Below, piece by piece: positions 51,888 through 60,664 of a stretch of 64,000 nt of DNA. The notes below the pieces were generated by a model that did not search any database, was not told the DNA's origin, and saw only the letters and a list, made by a program, of their open reading frames with translations. The DNA comes from Streptomyces sp. KL109B. GTDB taxonomy: Bacteria; Actinomycetota; Actinomycetes; Streptomycetales; Streptomycetaceae. Position numbers and translations under genes: made by a program. The stretch is taken from NCBI RefSeq assembly GCF_030766935.1, contig NZ_JASERL010000017.1:1-64000 (forward strand), given 5' to 3'. Positions within the stretch are counted from its first letter, which is position 1, and the number at the start of each line of letters is the position of its first letter.

Positions 51888-53792
51888 TCAGTGGTGCCGG
51901 ACGGCCACCGGGTCGAAGGCGACGACCGTCCGGGCGCCGTCGGCCCACGTGACGGTCAACTCACTGTCCATGTAGGTCACTTCGGACACCGCGTCGGCGA
52001 GCGGCTGCGACTCGCCGGCCGTCAGTGACGCCAGCGCCGCGAACACCGCTGTGCCCGTCACGTCCGCCGCGAGCCTCGGCACCCGCACCCACGCCTCGTA
52101 CGCCGTGCCCTCGGGCGCCCGCGCCTCGTCCCGGTCCTCCCAGCCGCGCAGCCCGACGAGGTCCGAGCGCAGGGCGTCCGTCGCCCACCCGGTCAGCGTC
52201 ACGCGCGCTCCGTGCGGGGCGCCGACGACCCGGTGCACCCGCAGTTCGTACGCGCCCCGGGCCACGGTCACGCTCTCGACGCGCAGGCCCGGCACCATCG
52301 GCGGGCCCGACGTGAAGGCCGGCCGGTGCCAGGAGGCGGCCCAGCCCCAGCTGTCGCCGTGGCCCGCGCCCAGCGGATGGATGCGGCGGCGCACGCTGCC
52401 CGCGCCACCGACCTCGACCGACAGGTGGTTGTCCGCCGGGTTGGTGGGCGAGGTGGGTCCGGTGTGCGTGGAATAGGCGTGGCGGCTGTAGTGCGCGTCC
52501 ACCCCTGACGCCGACTCGCCCACGTGCGGGCCGACATGGTCGCTGCCGTGGTTGTGCAGCCGCACGATCCCGTCCGCTTCAGTGGACTGCACCAGCAGGC
52601 CCGGCGCGGGCAGCGCGAGCACCCGGTCGGGGCCCTCGCTCGGCGCCGGTTCCTCGGTCGCCGTCCACAGCGGGTCGTCCTCGCCCGCGAGCAGCGCCAC
52701 GAAGCCCTTCGACGCCCAGTACGGGGACGCGGGGCCCGAGTAGTGCTGGAGCGTCGCGTCGTGCGGGCCGTACCAGCCGAGGCCGAGCAGGCCCTCGTCC
52801 GTGACCGCGCCCCGGTCGAGGAAGTGCCGCAGGTTGCCGCTGATGAGGCGGCGCGACGTGCCGGGGGACAGGGGAGTGTGGCCGGTGACCGCGCCGATGC
52901 CGACGGCCGCCGACGCCGCGAACCGGTAGGTGAGCGAACGCCCGTAGTGCATCGGCGCCCCATCGCCCCCGAAGAACAGGGAGTAGCCCTCCAGGTGTTC
53001 ACGCAGGCGCCCGCCGAAGCGCTCGGAGAGCGCGGTGTCGCCGGTCAGGTGCGCGTGCAGCAGCGGATACAGGTGCAGCGCCCACCCGTTGTAGTGGTCG
53101 AAGGCCCGGCCGTCGCCGTCCCGGTACCAGCCGTCGCCCTCGTACCAGGTCTCCATCAGGTCGAGGGCCCGCTGGATCGCCCGGTCCGTCGCCGCGTCGG
53201 AGCGGCCGACCGACTCCAGGAACGACGCCACCATGAACGGGAAGAGGTACCAGTTGTTCGGGGCCGGCGTGTGCGTGATCGCGCCGCGCAGCCACTTCTC
53301 CGCCCGGTCCTGTACGTCGCCGTCGAGGCGGTCCCACAGCCACGGCCGGGTCAGCGACAGGCCGAGCGCCACCGAAGCCGACTCCACCATCGGCTGGCCC
53401 TGTACGTGGTGGTCGAGGATCAGCGGCCAGGACTCGGCGTCGTCGAGGCCCGGCGTGCGGGTGCCCGCGGCGATCCCGCGCGCGTACCGGTCCAGCCAGC
53501 CGTGCGGGTCCTTGCCGCCGGCGCCCGCGACCCGGAACCCGGCCGCGAGGAACGTACGGGCGTAGCCTTCGAGGCCGTCCGAGCGGACACCGGAACCGGA
53601 GGGGCGGCCCGGCAGGTCGAGCAGGGCGCCCTCGGGGGTGGCCCAGCGCCAGGCGGCGCCGAGCAGCCCGTCGGCGACGGCCTCCCAGTGCGCGCGGGTG
53701 TAGCCGGTGTGCGGGCTCAGCGCGCGGTCCTCCGCGGGCAGTTGGAACGGGGTGGTGTTCGACCGGGTGCTGTTCAACGGGGCGGTGCTCAT
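51888..53792 (-). CDS. DUF2264 protein (polysaccharide-degrading type)
   Basis: A 634-residue protein of the DUF2264 family. The N-terminal 380 residues form an (alpha/alpha)6-barrel-like region (WYLFPFMVASFLESVG, WYRDGDGRAFDHYNGWALHLYP, MHYGRSLTYRFAASAAVG), and the remainder is a beta-rich C-terminal domain. The arrangement is reminiscent of heparinase/uronate lyases, with Tyr and His in HYNGWALH and MHYGRS as possible catalytic residues. No signal peptide is seen, so it would act inside the cell on an imported oligosaccharide. Its ATG overlaps the dehydrogenase stop as ATGA, tying it to the ABC sugar operon. Confidence 0.85.
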   Translation of the reverse strand: MSTAPLNSTRSNTTPFQLPAEDRALSPHTGYTRAHWEAVADGLLGAAWRWATPEGALLDLPGRPSGSGVRSDGLEGYARTFLAAGFRVAGAGGKDPHGWLDRYARGIAAGTRTPGLDDAESWPLILDHHVQGQPMVESASVALGLSLTRPWLWDRLDGDVQDRAEKWLRGAITHTPAPNNWYLFPFMVASFLESVGRSDAATDRAIQRALDLMETWYEGDGWYRDGDGRAFDHYNGWALHLYPLLHAHLTGDTALSERFGGRLREHLEGYSLFFGGDGAPMHYGRSLTYRFAASAAVGIGAVTGHTPLSPGTSRRLISGNLRHFLDRGAVTDEGLLGLGWYGPHDATLQHYSGPASPYWASKGFVALLAGEDDPLWTATEEPAPSEGPDRVLALPAPGLLVQSTEADGIVRLHNHGSDHVGPHVGESASGVDAHYSRHAYSTHTGPTSPTNPADNHLSVEVGGAGSVRRRIHPLGAGHGDSWGWAASWHRPAFTSGPPMVPGLRVESVTVARGAYELRVHRVVGAPHGARVTLTGWATDALRSDLVGLRGWEDRDEARAPEGTAYEAWVRVPRLAADVTGTAVFAALASLTAGESQPLADAVSEVTYMDSELTVTWADGARTVVAFDPVAVRHH

Positions 53793-54796
53793 GCGAGGAA
53801 CGCCAGCCTTTCGCGTCGTACGGGATGGGCGAAGCCGTCGCCCGCGGCCCAGCGCGCCAGTTCGCCGACCGCGGTGTCGGCGAGGCGCTGCCACTCGCTG
53901 CCCTGGGCGCCGGCCAGATGGGGCGTGATCAGCGCGTTCGGGCAGTCCCACAGCGGGTGCTCCGGGGGCAGCACCTCCGGGTCCGTCACGTCGAGCACCG
54001 CACGGATCCGGCCCGCGCGGACGACGTCGGTGAGGGCGTCCTGGTCGAGGACGGCGCCGCGCGCGGTGTTGATGAGCGCGGCGCCTGGCCGCATCGAGTT
54101 CAGCAGCTCCCGGCTCACCAGGCCGCGCGTGGCGGGCAGCAGCGGAGTGTGGACGCTCAACAGCTCGCTGCGCGTGAACAGTTCGGGCAGCGAGACCTGT
54201 TCCACGCCGAGTTCGGCGGCGTCCTCTTCGGAGACGTACGGGTCGTGCAGCAGCACCTCGAAGTCGAACGGTCGCAGGAGCTCGATGACCCTGCGGCCGA
54301 TCAGCGAGGCGGACAGGATGCCCACCGTGCGGCCGTAGTTGCCGACCTCACGGGAGGTGAGCAGCCAGTCGCCGCGTTCGCGCGTGCGGTGGAAGTCGCG
54401 GGCCGATTCCAGGACGCGTTTTCCGTGCAGCAGGATCATCGCGAGGGTGTACTCGGCGACCGGCAGCGCGTTCGCCGCGGCGGCCGAGGACACCTCGATG
54501 CCGCGCTCCCAGCAGGCGTCGGTGACATGCCCGCGCACCGAACCGGCCGAGTGCACCACGGCCTTGAGGCGTGGCGCCGCCGCGAGCGCGTCCGCGTCGA
54601 GCGGCGGGCAGCCCCAGCCCGTGACGAGGACATCGACGTCGGCGAGCACCTCCTTGGCCCGCACCGTCGTCAGATCGTCGAGCACGGGCAGCGGCGCGAG
54701 GTCGCAGACCTCCGTGAGCGCGGCCATGGACCGGGGCGCGAAGACGGCCGCCGCGGCCTGGGGGGACATGGCCAGCGCCACGCGGGGCTTGCTCAC
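53789..54796 (-). CDS. D-isomer-specific 2-hydroxyacid dehydrogenase
   Basis: A 335-residue NAD-dependent 2-hydroxyacid dehydrogenase. The catalytic Arg is in INTARGAVLD, the Glu in VTDPEVLPPEHPLW and the His in ITPHLAGAQGSEW. Oddly, the cofactor loop reads VGILSASLIGRRV: the usual central glycine of G-x-G-x-x-G is replaced (L-S-A-S-x-x-G), a form seen in some sugar-operon members. The GTG at 54796 overlaps the permease stop by 4 bases. Within the operon it probably oxidises or reduces a sugar acid released by the DUF2264 enzyme. Confidence 0.88.
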   Translation of the reverse strand: MSKPRVALAMSPQAAAAVFAPRSMAALTEVCDLAPLPVLDDLTTVRAKEVLADVDVLVTGWGCPPLDADALAAAPRLKAVVHSAGSVRGHVTDACWERGIEVSSAAAANALPVAEYTLAMILLHGKRVLESARDFHRTRERGDWLLTSREVGNYGRTVGILSASLIGRRVIELLRPFDFEVLLHDPYVSEEDAAELGVEQVSLPELFTRSELLSVHTPLLPATRGLVSRELLNSMRPGAALINTARGAVLDQDALTDVVRAGRIRAVLDVTDPEVLPPEHPLWDCPNALITPHLAGAQGSEWQRLADTAVGELARWAAGDGFAHPVRRERLAFLA

Positions 54797-55665
54797 TTGA
54801 CCGCCCCCGCCGTGAGTCCTGACCGCCAGAAGCGCTGGAGGAAGACGAACGCGAGGACAAGGGGGAGCACCGCGAGGAGCGAGCCCATAATCACCACCGG
54901 GTAGTACTCGGGAGAGGTGGAGGCCTGACTGTTCCACTGGAACAGACCCAGGCTCACGGGGTACAGATCCTGGTTCGACAGCATCACCATCGGCAGGAAG
55001 AAGTTGTTCCAGATCGTGGTGAGCTGGAAGAGGAAGACCGTCACGAGGCCGGGCCCCAGCATCCGCAGCGCGACCTTGAAGTACGTCGCCAGCTCGCCCG
55101 CGCCGTCCACCCGCGCGGCCTCCAGGATCTCGTTCGGCACGTACCCCTGGGCGAAGATGCGGCCCAGGTACACGCCGAACGGGTTGAACAGGACCGGGAC
55201 GAACACCGACCAGAAGGTGTTCACGACGCCCATCTGCGAGGCGATCAGATACAGCGGCAGCGCGAGCACCGTCTGCGGCACCATGACCGCCGCGAGCACC
55301 AGGCCGAACAGCTTCTCCTTGTGCCGGAAGTGGTACTTGTCGAAGGCGTAGCCGCAGGCGACGCTGATCAGCGCGCCGAGCGCCGCGCCCAGGACCGCGT
55401 ACAGCAGGCTGTTGCCGTACCAGCGCGCGTAGAGGCCGCCGTCCATGGCGAACACGTCCTTCAGGTTCTGCACGAACGAGAAGTCGCTGAACGACAGGAT
55501 GGTGCTGCTGAACAGGGCGTCGCGGGACTTGGACGCGGCGAGCACCAGCCACAGGACCGGGAGCAGCGTGTAGAGGACGGAGATCCCGACGACGACGTTG
55601 ACGGTCGTGCGGCCCAGCAGCCGCGGGCGCAGGAGAGTGGAGCCGCTTGACTCGACAGTGCTCAT
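54793..55665 (-). CDS. Carbohydrate ABC transporter permease, MalG-type
   Basis: A 290-residue permease with six helices. The inner-membrane contact loop EAARVDGAGELATYFKVALRMLGPG (EAA motif, about 190-214) marks the ABC import permease family, and the C-terminal VFLQRFWRSGLTAGAVK is typical of the MalG branch. It pairs with the permease encoded by the 4-base-overlapping gene upstream to move an oligosaccharide. No ATPase gene lies in the operon, so it likely uses the shared MsiK-type ATPase of Streptomyces. Confidence 0.94.
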   Translation of the reverse strand: MSTVESSGSTLLRPRLLGRTTVNVVVGISVLYTLLPVLWLVLAASKSRDALFSSTILSFSDFSFVQNLKDVFAMDGGLYARWYGNSLLYAVLGAALGALISVACGYAFDKYHFRHKEKLFGLVLAAVMVPQTVLALPLYLIASQMGVVNTFWSVFVPVLFNPFGVYLGRIFAQGYVPNEILEAARVDGAGELATYFKVALRMLGPGLVTVFLFQLTTIWNNFFLPMVMLSNQDLYPVSLGLFQWNSQASTSPEYYPVVIMGSLLAVLPLVLAFVFLQRFWRSGLTAGAVK

Positions 55666-56645
55666 CGGGCGTTCTCCTCGGCCGAGTTGACGCGGTTGGT
55701 CCAGCGGGTGACCCCGTAGGACAGGGCGATGGTGACGATCAGCAGGACCACCGAGGCCGCCGCGGCGAGCGAGTAGTTGTTGCGGCCGAACGCGGCGTCG
55801 TAGATGTACATGCTCGGCGAGAAGCGCGAGCTCACCATCTGCGAGGACTGGTGGAGCAGCATCGGCTCGGTGTAGAGCTGCAGCGACCAGATCATGGTGA
55901 ACATCGCGACCATGACGATGGAGGACCGCACGAGCGGTGCCTTGACCTGGAGCGCCGTGCGCACCGGCCCCGCGCCGTCGACGACCGAGGCCTCCAGGAC
56001 CTCCCGCGGGACTGCCTGCAGAGCCGCGTAGAAGACGACCATGTTGTAGCCGAGGTTGGACCACAGGGCGATGTTCACGATCGACGGCAGCGTGGTGTGC
56101 AGGCCGAAGAAGTCGATCGTGATGTCGGCCTTGCCGAGCACCTCGATGATCGGGCTGATGCCGGGCGTGTACAGGTACACCCAGATCAGGGCGGCGATGA
56201 TGCCGGGCACCGCGTGCGGCAGGAACAGGCCCAACTGGGCCCAGGAACGCAGCCGTACGACACCGGAGTCCAGCAGCAGCGCGAGCGCGAGGGAGCCGAT
56301 CACCATCAGCGGAATGTAGATCACGCAGTACAGCGCGACCGTGCTGAGACCGTCCAGGAACGTCGGGTCGCCGAGCACGGCGGCGTACGAGCGCAGGCCC
56401 ACGAAGACGCTGCGTTCGGCGCCGAAGCCGAGGCCCGGCTGGTCGTCGCTGAACAGGCTCAGCCAGATCGCCGTCGCCACCGGGGCCAGGAAGACCAGGC
56501 CGAGGAGGACGAAGAACGGGGTCATCAAGACGCCCGCCGCACCGCCTCGCCGGCGCCTGGCCGCCCGCCGTGCCTTGTGTCCGGGCTGTTCACCGGCCGG
56601 CTTCGGCGGGGCCGGGGCCGTGGGGGCATGGGCTGTCGCTGTCAT
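55662..56645 (-). CDS. Carbohydrate ABC transporter permease, MalF-type
   Basis: A 327-residue permease, the partner of the MalG-type protein. A Lys/Arg-rich cytoplasmic N-terminus (HKARRAARRRRGG) precedes the first helix, and the EAA loop is LEASVVDGAGPVRTALQVKAPLV (about 217-239). Its stop overlaps the next start as ATGA. The ATG at 56645 has AGGTGA a few bases upstream and follows the binding-protein gene by 31 bases. Confidence 0.94.
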   Translation of the reverse strand: MTATAHAPTAPAPPKPAGEQPGHKARRAARRRRGGAAGVLMTPFFVLLGLVFLAPVATAIWLSLFSDDQPGLGFGAERSVFVGLRSYAAVLGDPTFLDGLSTVALYCVIYIPLMVIGSLALALLLDSGVVRLRSWAQLGLFLPHAVPGIIAALIWVYLYTPGISPIIEVLGKADITIDFFGLHTTLPSIVNIALWSNLGYNMVVFYAALQAVPREVLEASVVDGAGPVRTALQVKAPLVRSSIVMVAMFTMIWSLQLYTEPMLLHQSSQMVSSRFSPSMYIYDAAFGRNNYSLAAAASVVLLIVTIALSYGVTRWTNRVNSAEENAR

Positions 56646-56676
56646 GGGGGTCACCTGCCTTTCGGGGCGCGGGCGT

Positions 56677-58047
56677 TCATGTGGAGTGCTGGGTGGTGCT
56701 GAGGCCGAGCGCCTTGAGGTCCGGCATCGTGCCGTCCTGCGCGGCGTGCATGGAGGACAGGACCGTGCCCGCACCGGCGCCCGCGCGGGCGAAGGAGTCC
56801 TGGATGACGGTGCCGGTGGCGGTCATCCGCGGGCCCCAGGTCCAGTCGGCGCCGATCTTGTGGGCCTCCTCCTCGAAGAGGCCGTAGATGTCCTGGCCGC
56901 CGTAGTACCCCTCGTCGAACGCCTCGCGGCCCACCGGGACGAGCTCCGTCACCGCCGGGTACGCGCTGCTCACACCGCTGGTCAGACGCGCCTTGAGGGC
57001 GTCGGGGCTGGCGACCTGCCACTCGAGGAACTCCATGGCGGCCTCGGGATGGCGGCTGTCCTTCGTCACGGCGAACGAGGAACCGCCGTGGGTGCCGAGG
57101 CTCGGACGCTTCGCATCCCACTGCGGCAGCGGGGCGATCCGCCACTTGCCCTTCTGCCCGGGCTGCTTCGTCAGCTGCGCGCCCGCTTCCCAGGCGCCGC
57201 TGAGCCGGGTCAGGACCTGGCCGTTGCCGATCTGGGCGTCGTAGATGCGGGCCGTGGAGGAGTTGACGTAGACGAGCTCCTCGTCGATGAGGCGCTGCCA
57301 GTACGCGGCGATCTTCCGCGTCGGGGCGTCCGTCAGGGAGACGTTCCAGGCGCCCTTCGACGTGTCGAACCACTGGGCGCCTGCCTGCCAGGCCCAGCAG
57401 GCGAACTGCGTGAAGCTGTCCGTGGGGAACACGGTCAGCCTGCGGCCGCCGCCGGTGCGCCGCACGGCCCGCGCGAGCGCGGCGAACTCGTCCCAGGTAC
57501 CGGGGACTTCGAACCCGTAGTGGTCGAAGAGGTCCTTGCGGTAGTGCATGACCATCGGCTCGATGTCGCTCGGGACGGCGTGGGTGTGCTTCTCGAACGT
57601 CGTCTGCGCGAGCGACTGGGGCAGCAGCTTCCTCTTGAGGTCGTCGCTCATCAGCGACGTGATGTCGAGGGTGACGCCGTCGATGGCGAAGCCCGGCAGT
57701 TGGGGGTACTCGATGGTGGCGATGTCGGGGGCGTTGCCCGCGCGCGCCGCGTTGCTGAGCTTCATGTACCCCTGCGTGCCGGCGGGGGTCTGCTCGTACT
57801 CGACCCGGATGTGGTCGTGGGTCCTGTTGAACTCGTCCACCACGGCCTGGCTGCCGCGCATCGCGGACCAGAACGTGATGGTCGTCCTGCCACTGCTACC
57901 GGCGGTGCCGGACGTGCCGGATGTGCTGCTTTCGCTCCGAGATCCTGTGGACGCGCTGTCGTCCCCGCTACAGGCGCTCAGGGCGCCCGTCAGCGGCAGC
58001 GCGGAGATCGCGGCGAGCATGGATCGACGGTTCGGTCGACCAGGCAT
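56677..58047 (-). CDS. Sugar-binding lipoprotein of the ABC transporter
   Basis: A 456-residue extracellular solute-binding protein (family 1). It starts with a Tat-like/lipoprotein signal (RPNRRSMLAAISALPLTGALSAC, with C26 as the lipidated cysteine), followed by a Ser/Gly/Thr-rich linker (31-53) and the binding domain (TTITFWSAMRGSQAVVDEFN, HYRKDLFDHYGFEVPGTWDEF, GGSSFAVTKDSRHPEAAMEFLEW). It should capture an oligosaccharide and hand it to the two permeases. The ATG at 58047 follows GGGAGG. It is the first gene of the operon and is likely controlled by the DeoR/LacI hybrid regulator encoded just upstream. Confidence 0.94.
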   Translation of the reverse strand: MPGRPNRRSMLAAISALPLTGALSACSGDDSASTGSRSESSTSGTSGTAGSSGRTTITFWSAMRGSQAVVDEFNRTHDHIRVEYEQTPAGTQGYMKLSNAARAGNAPDIATIEYPQLPGFAIDGVTLDITSLMSDDLKRKLLPQSLAQTTFEKHTHAVPSDIEPMVMHYRKDLFDHYGFEVPGTWDEFAALARAVRRTGGGRRLTVFPTDSFTQFACWAWQAGAQWFDTSKGAWNVSLTDAPTRKIAAYWQRLIDEELVYVNSSTARIYDAQIGNGQVLTRLSGAWEAGAQLTKQPGQKGKWRIAPLPQWDAKRPSLGTHGGSSFAVTKDSRHPEAAMEFLEWQVASPDALKARLTSGVSSAYPAVTELVPVGREAFDEGYYGGQDIYGLFEEEAHKIGADWTWGPRMTATGTVIQDSFARAGAGAGTVLSSMHAAQDGTMPDLKALGLSTTQHST

Positions 58048-58126
58048 GGGTGCCTCCCGCGGCTCTGCGGCTCCTGCGTGTTCGAGTCACGGGAATCCTG
58101 ATCGGTTCGCGAGAGACGGTCAATAG

Positions 58127-58161
58127 ATCGATCAGAAGAAAATGAATCGATCAAACGCTCA
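58127..58161. promoter_or_regulatory. Candidate regulator site upstream of the sugar operon
   Basis: ATCGATCA is repeated at 58127-58134 and 58146-58153, and AAACGCTCA (58153-58161) overlaps the regulator stop codon. The inverse TGAGCGTTT occurs before the regulator gene at 59376-59384, suggesting one operator type at both places. Confidence 0.4.
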
Positions 58162-59334
58162 TTGTGCGGCGGGGGTTGAGGGAACCGGATCGCGATACGG
58201 GGCGGAACGGGTGGAACCCCGCACCTTGAGCGTCGGCAGCACCTGGACGCGGTGGGCGGGTCCGGCCGGGCCGCCCGCCGCCTGCTCGCCGAGGCGGCGC
58301 AGCAGCAGTTCTGCGGCCGTCCGGCCGATCTCCGCCTTCGGCGGGGACACTGCCGTCAGCGGGGTGCCGCCGAGGCCGGCGACGACATCGTCGTACGCGA
58401 TGGCGGAACAGTCCTCCGGGACGCGGAGCCCGGCGTCGCGCAGCGACTGGACGAGCATCAGGGCGTCGACGTCGCCGTGCAGCAAGGCGCCCGTGGCGCC
58501 CAACTCGCCCAGCAGGGACGGGAGATCGAGTGGTTTCCCGGAGTGTCCCGCCGCCTCGTCAGCGTCGGCTGTGGCGCTCGGCGAGCTGAGGGCGAGCGCC
58601 CACTTGTCGACCCGCGGGTGCTCGGCGGCGATCTCGGTGAACGCGGCGCGCACGGCGCGCGCCGTCGGGCTGTCGTCGCGCGCCGCGAGCACGATGCGCC
58701 GGTGGCCGAGCCCCGTGAGGTGCTCGACGGCGAGGTGCACCCCGTACCAGTGGTCCGTGCACACGGTGTCCACGGCGTGCACCGCGCTGCCCCTGCGCGG
58801 CCTGCGCTCCATCACGACCGTGGGCACGTCGACGCGCGCCAGCCAGGCGTAGTCGTCCTCCTCGGTGGCGCGGCTGCGCCAGCGCGGCGCGATCAGCAGG
58901 GCGCGCGCCCCGTCCGCCAACGCCCGCTCCACGATGGGCTGTTCGGCGCCCGGCGCGGCCGGCGCGATGTGCAGGGCGATGCGGACCCCGGCCTCCTCGA
59001 ACGCGGTACGGGCGCCGTGCAGCATCTCGTACAGGTACGCGTGGCGTTCGGGGACGACGACGGCGACGGGGCCGCCGTCCGGTGCCGGGTCGAGCGCGGA
59101 CGCGGCACCCTCTGTGCGCTCACGGCCCTGGCCCGCGTCCTGCTCCGGCAGGATCGGGCGGACGGTGCCGTGGCCGCGCCGCAGCTTGCCGGTGCGCGCG
59201 AGTTCCTCCACGTCGCGGCGGAGCGTCACGACCGACACCGCGAGCTCCGTGGCCAGGTCGCTGACCCGCGCCGCGCCGCGCGCCTGTACGGCGGCGAGGA
59301 TCCGTTGCCGCCTCAGATCGACCGGTTCGCGCAT
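58159..59334 (-). CDS. DeoR-HTH / LacI-sensor hybrid regulator
   Basis: A 391-residue regulator whose first 60 residues are a DeoR-type helix-turn-helix (RRQRILAAVQARGAARVSDLA, then LAVSVVTLRRDVEELARTGKL). The rest is a LacI-type periplasmic-binding-protein domain (VAVVVPERHAYLYEMLHGARTAFEEAG; LTGLGHRRIVLAARDDSPTARA; ALLHGDVDALMLVQSLRDAGLRVPEDCSAIAYDD; then PKAEIGRTAAELLL). This fusion senses a sugar and should control the adjacent ABC operon. The ATG at 59334 has GAGGGGG about eight bases upstream. A possible operator with AGCGTT/AACGCT arms sits upstream. Confidence 0.92.
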   Translation of the reverse strand: MREPVDLRRQRILAAVQARGAARVSDLATELAVSVVTLRRDVEELARTGKLRRGHGTVRPILPEQDAGQGRERTEGAASALDPAPDGGPVAVVVPERHAYLYEMLHGARTAFEEAGVRIALHIAPAAPGAEQPIVERALADGARALLIAPRWRSRATEEDDYAWLARVDVPTVVMERRPRRGSAVHAVDTVCTDHWYGVHLAVEHLTGLGHRRIVLAARDDSPTARAVRAAFTEIAAEHPRVDKWALALSSPSATADADEAAGHSGKPLDLPSLLGELGATGALLHGDVDALMLVQSLRDAGLRVPEDCSAIAYDDVVAGLGGTPLTAVSPPKAEIGRTAAELLLRRLGEQAAGGPAGPAHRVQVLPTLKVRGSTRSAPYRDPVPSTPAAQ

Positions 59335-59375
59335 GCTGCTGGCCCCCTCGTAACCCGCTGGTATCGCTGTTCGTT

Positions 59376-59395
59376 TGAGCGTTTTTCTGAACGCT
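59376..59395. promoter_or_regulatory. Inverted repeat before the hybrid regulator
   Basis: AGCGTT (59378-59383) and AACGCT (59390-59395) form an 18-bp palindrome with a 6-base centre, 44-61 bases before the regulator start. The left arm is part of TGAGCGTTT, shared with 58153-58161. Confidence 0.5.
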
Positions 59396-59429
59396 TCGGC
59401 CGAGCATAACCAGCGGGCGCGGGCGGGCG

Positions 59430-60266
59430 TCAGCCCTCCGTCGGATTCGGCTCCGGCGGTACGCGATCGAGGACGATGCCGAAGTGCTGGTCGTAGGCCT
59501 TGAGAACGGCGGCGTCGGTGGGGAGTTCGGTGCGGGTGCGCTCGCCGTCCACGGTGCTGGTGAGCGTATGACCGCTGAGGGTGATCCGACCGTCCTCCGT
59601 GAGCAGCGAACAGACCAGGGAGCGGGTGAAGTGGGAGGCGGGGGAGGTGCGGTGGTACCAGGCGCCGGCCTCGAAGTCCCGCAGCGCACGGGGGCGTTGA
59701 TCGAGGAGGTACTGGGGCTCGCCGTCGCGCAGCACGAGGAGGTCGTCCGCGGCGGCGCCCTCGATGGTGTCCGGCGTGCCGTCCCCGACGGTGTCCGGCG
59801 TGACGTCCTCGATGCGGAACACGCCGCCCGGGTCCGGCTGGTCGCCCCGCTCCTCGTACGCCAGCGGATAGTGCGTGTGCGTGCCGAACCCGACGTCCGC
59901 GAGCCACGTCGTGCCCTCGGTGGTGCGCACGCGCAGGGCCAGGTGGTCGTACGGGATGCCGAGGCGGCCGTCCCCGCCGACGACGCGCGCCTGGAGCAGC
60001 GACACATCGAAGCCCAGCGCCGCGAGGAGCGCCCCGAACGCGCCGTTGAGCTCGTAGCAGAAGCCGCCGCGGCCACGGTCCACCAGCTTCGCCACGAGCG
60101 CGTCCGCGTCGAGGGTGATGTCCTCGCCCAGGTGCACCGAGAGGTTCTCGAACGGCACGGCGCGCAGATGCGCCAGGTGCAGCGCGCGCAACGCGTCGGC
60201 GGTCGGCGCCGCCGGGCGGTCGGCGCCGATGCGGTGGAGGTAGGCGTCGGTCCGGTCGTGGTTCAT
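59430..60266 (-). CDS. Arylamine N-acetyltransferase
   Basis: A 278-residue NAT that moves an acetyl group from acetyl-CoA to an arylamine or hydrazine, or acts in amide-forming secondary metabolism. The catalytic triad is intact: C70 in RGGFCYELNGAFG, H108 in PYDHLALRV and D124 in LADVGFG. FENLSVHLG near residue 39 is a family signature. The ATG at 60266 has no strong ribosome binding site. It is not embedded in a biosynthetic cluster, so a detoxifying role is more likely. Confidence 0.93.
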   Translation of the reverse strand: MNHDRTDAYLHRIGADRPAAPTADALRALHLAHLRAVPFENLSVHLGEDITLDADALVAKLVDRGRGGFCYELNGAFGALLAALGFDVSLLQARVVGGDGRLGIPYDHLALRVRTTEGTTWLADVGFGTHTHYPLAYEERGDQPDPGGVFRIEDVTPDTVGDGTPDTIEGAAADDLLVLRDGEPQYLLDQRPRALRDFEAGAWYHRTSPASHFTRSLVCSLLTEDGRITLSGHTLTSTVDGERTRTELPTDAAVLKAYDQHFGIVLDRVPPEPNPTEG

Positions 60267-60311
60267 GGCGGCAGTCTCGCAGTTCGGCTCCCGCCGGGCC
60301 GGGCCGGGCAC

Positions 60312-60560
60312 CTACGGGGAATCCGCGTCGAGCCGGAGATCGTAGATCCGCTCAAGCAGCCACGCCTCGTTGCCCGCGAGGCCCGCCCTGCGCAGTGCCT
60401 CGTCGGCCTCGGCGATCGGCACCGTGAGCACGGCCGCCGTGGCGGGCGGTTCGGAGCCCGAGAGCGCGGCGCGTGCCGTGTGCATGAGGCGCAGACAGGC
60501 CTGCGCGGCGGCCAACTCGGGGTTCTTGGTCTGCTGTCCGTGGTTCCTGGTCCCGTTCAT
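60312..60560 (-). CDS. Small helical protein of unknown function
   Basis: An 82-residue protein (LAAAQACLRLMHTARAALSG and IAEADEALRRAGLAGNEAWLLERIYDLRL) predicted to be mostly helical, without membrane segment or motif. The start at 60560 is uncertain; an ATG six codons upstream (60578) is equally possible. It lies just upstream of the N-acetyltransferase on the same strand (45-base gap) and may be co-transcribed. I recognise no family. Confidence 0.6.
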   Translation of the reverse strand: MNGTRNHGQQTKNPELAAAQACLRLMHTARAALSGSEPPATAAVLTVPIAEADEALRRAGLAGNEAWLLERIYDLRLDADSP

Positions 60561-60664
60561 GGGTCCACTCTTGCGCATGGGTCTGACAATCCCGTTCCGC
60601 CGACGCGGGGCTACCCTCGGGAAGATCAACCAGTTGGAGAGGATGGGAGAGGAGGGGCCCGCTC

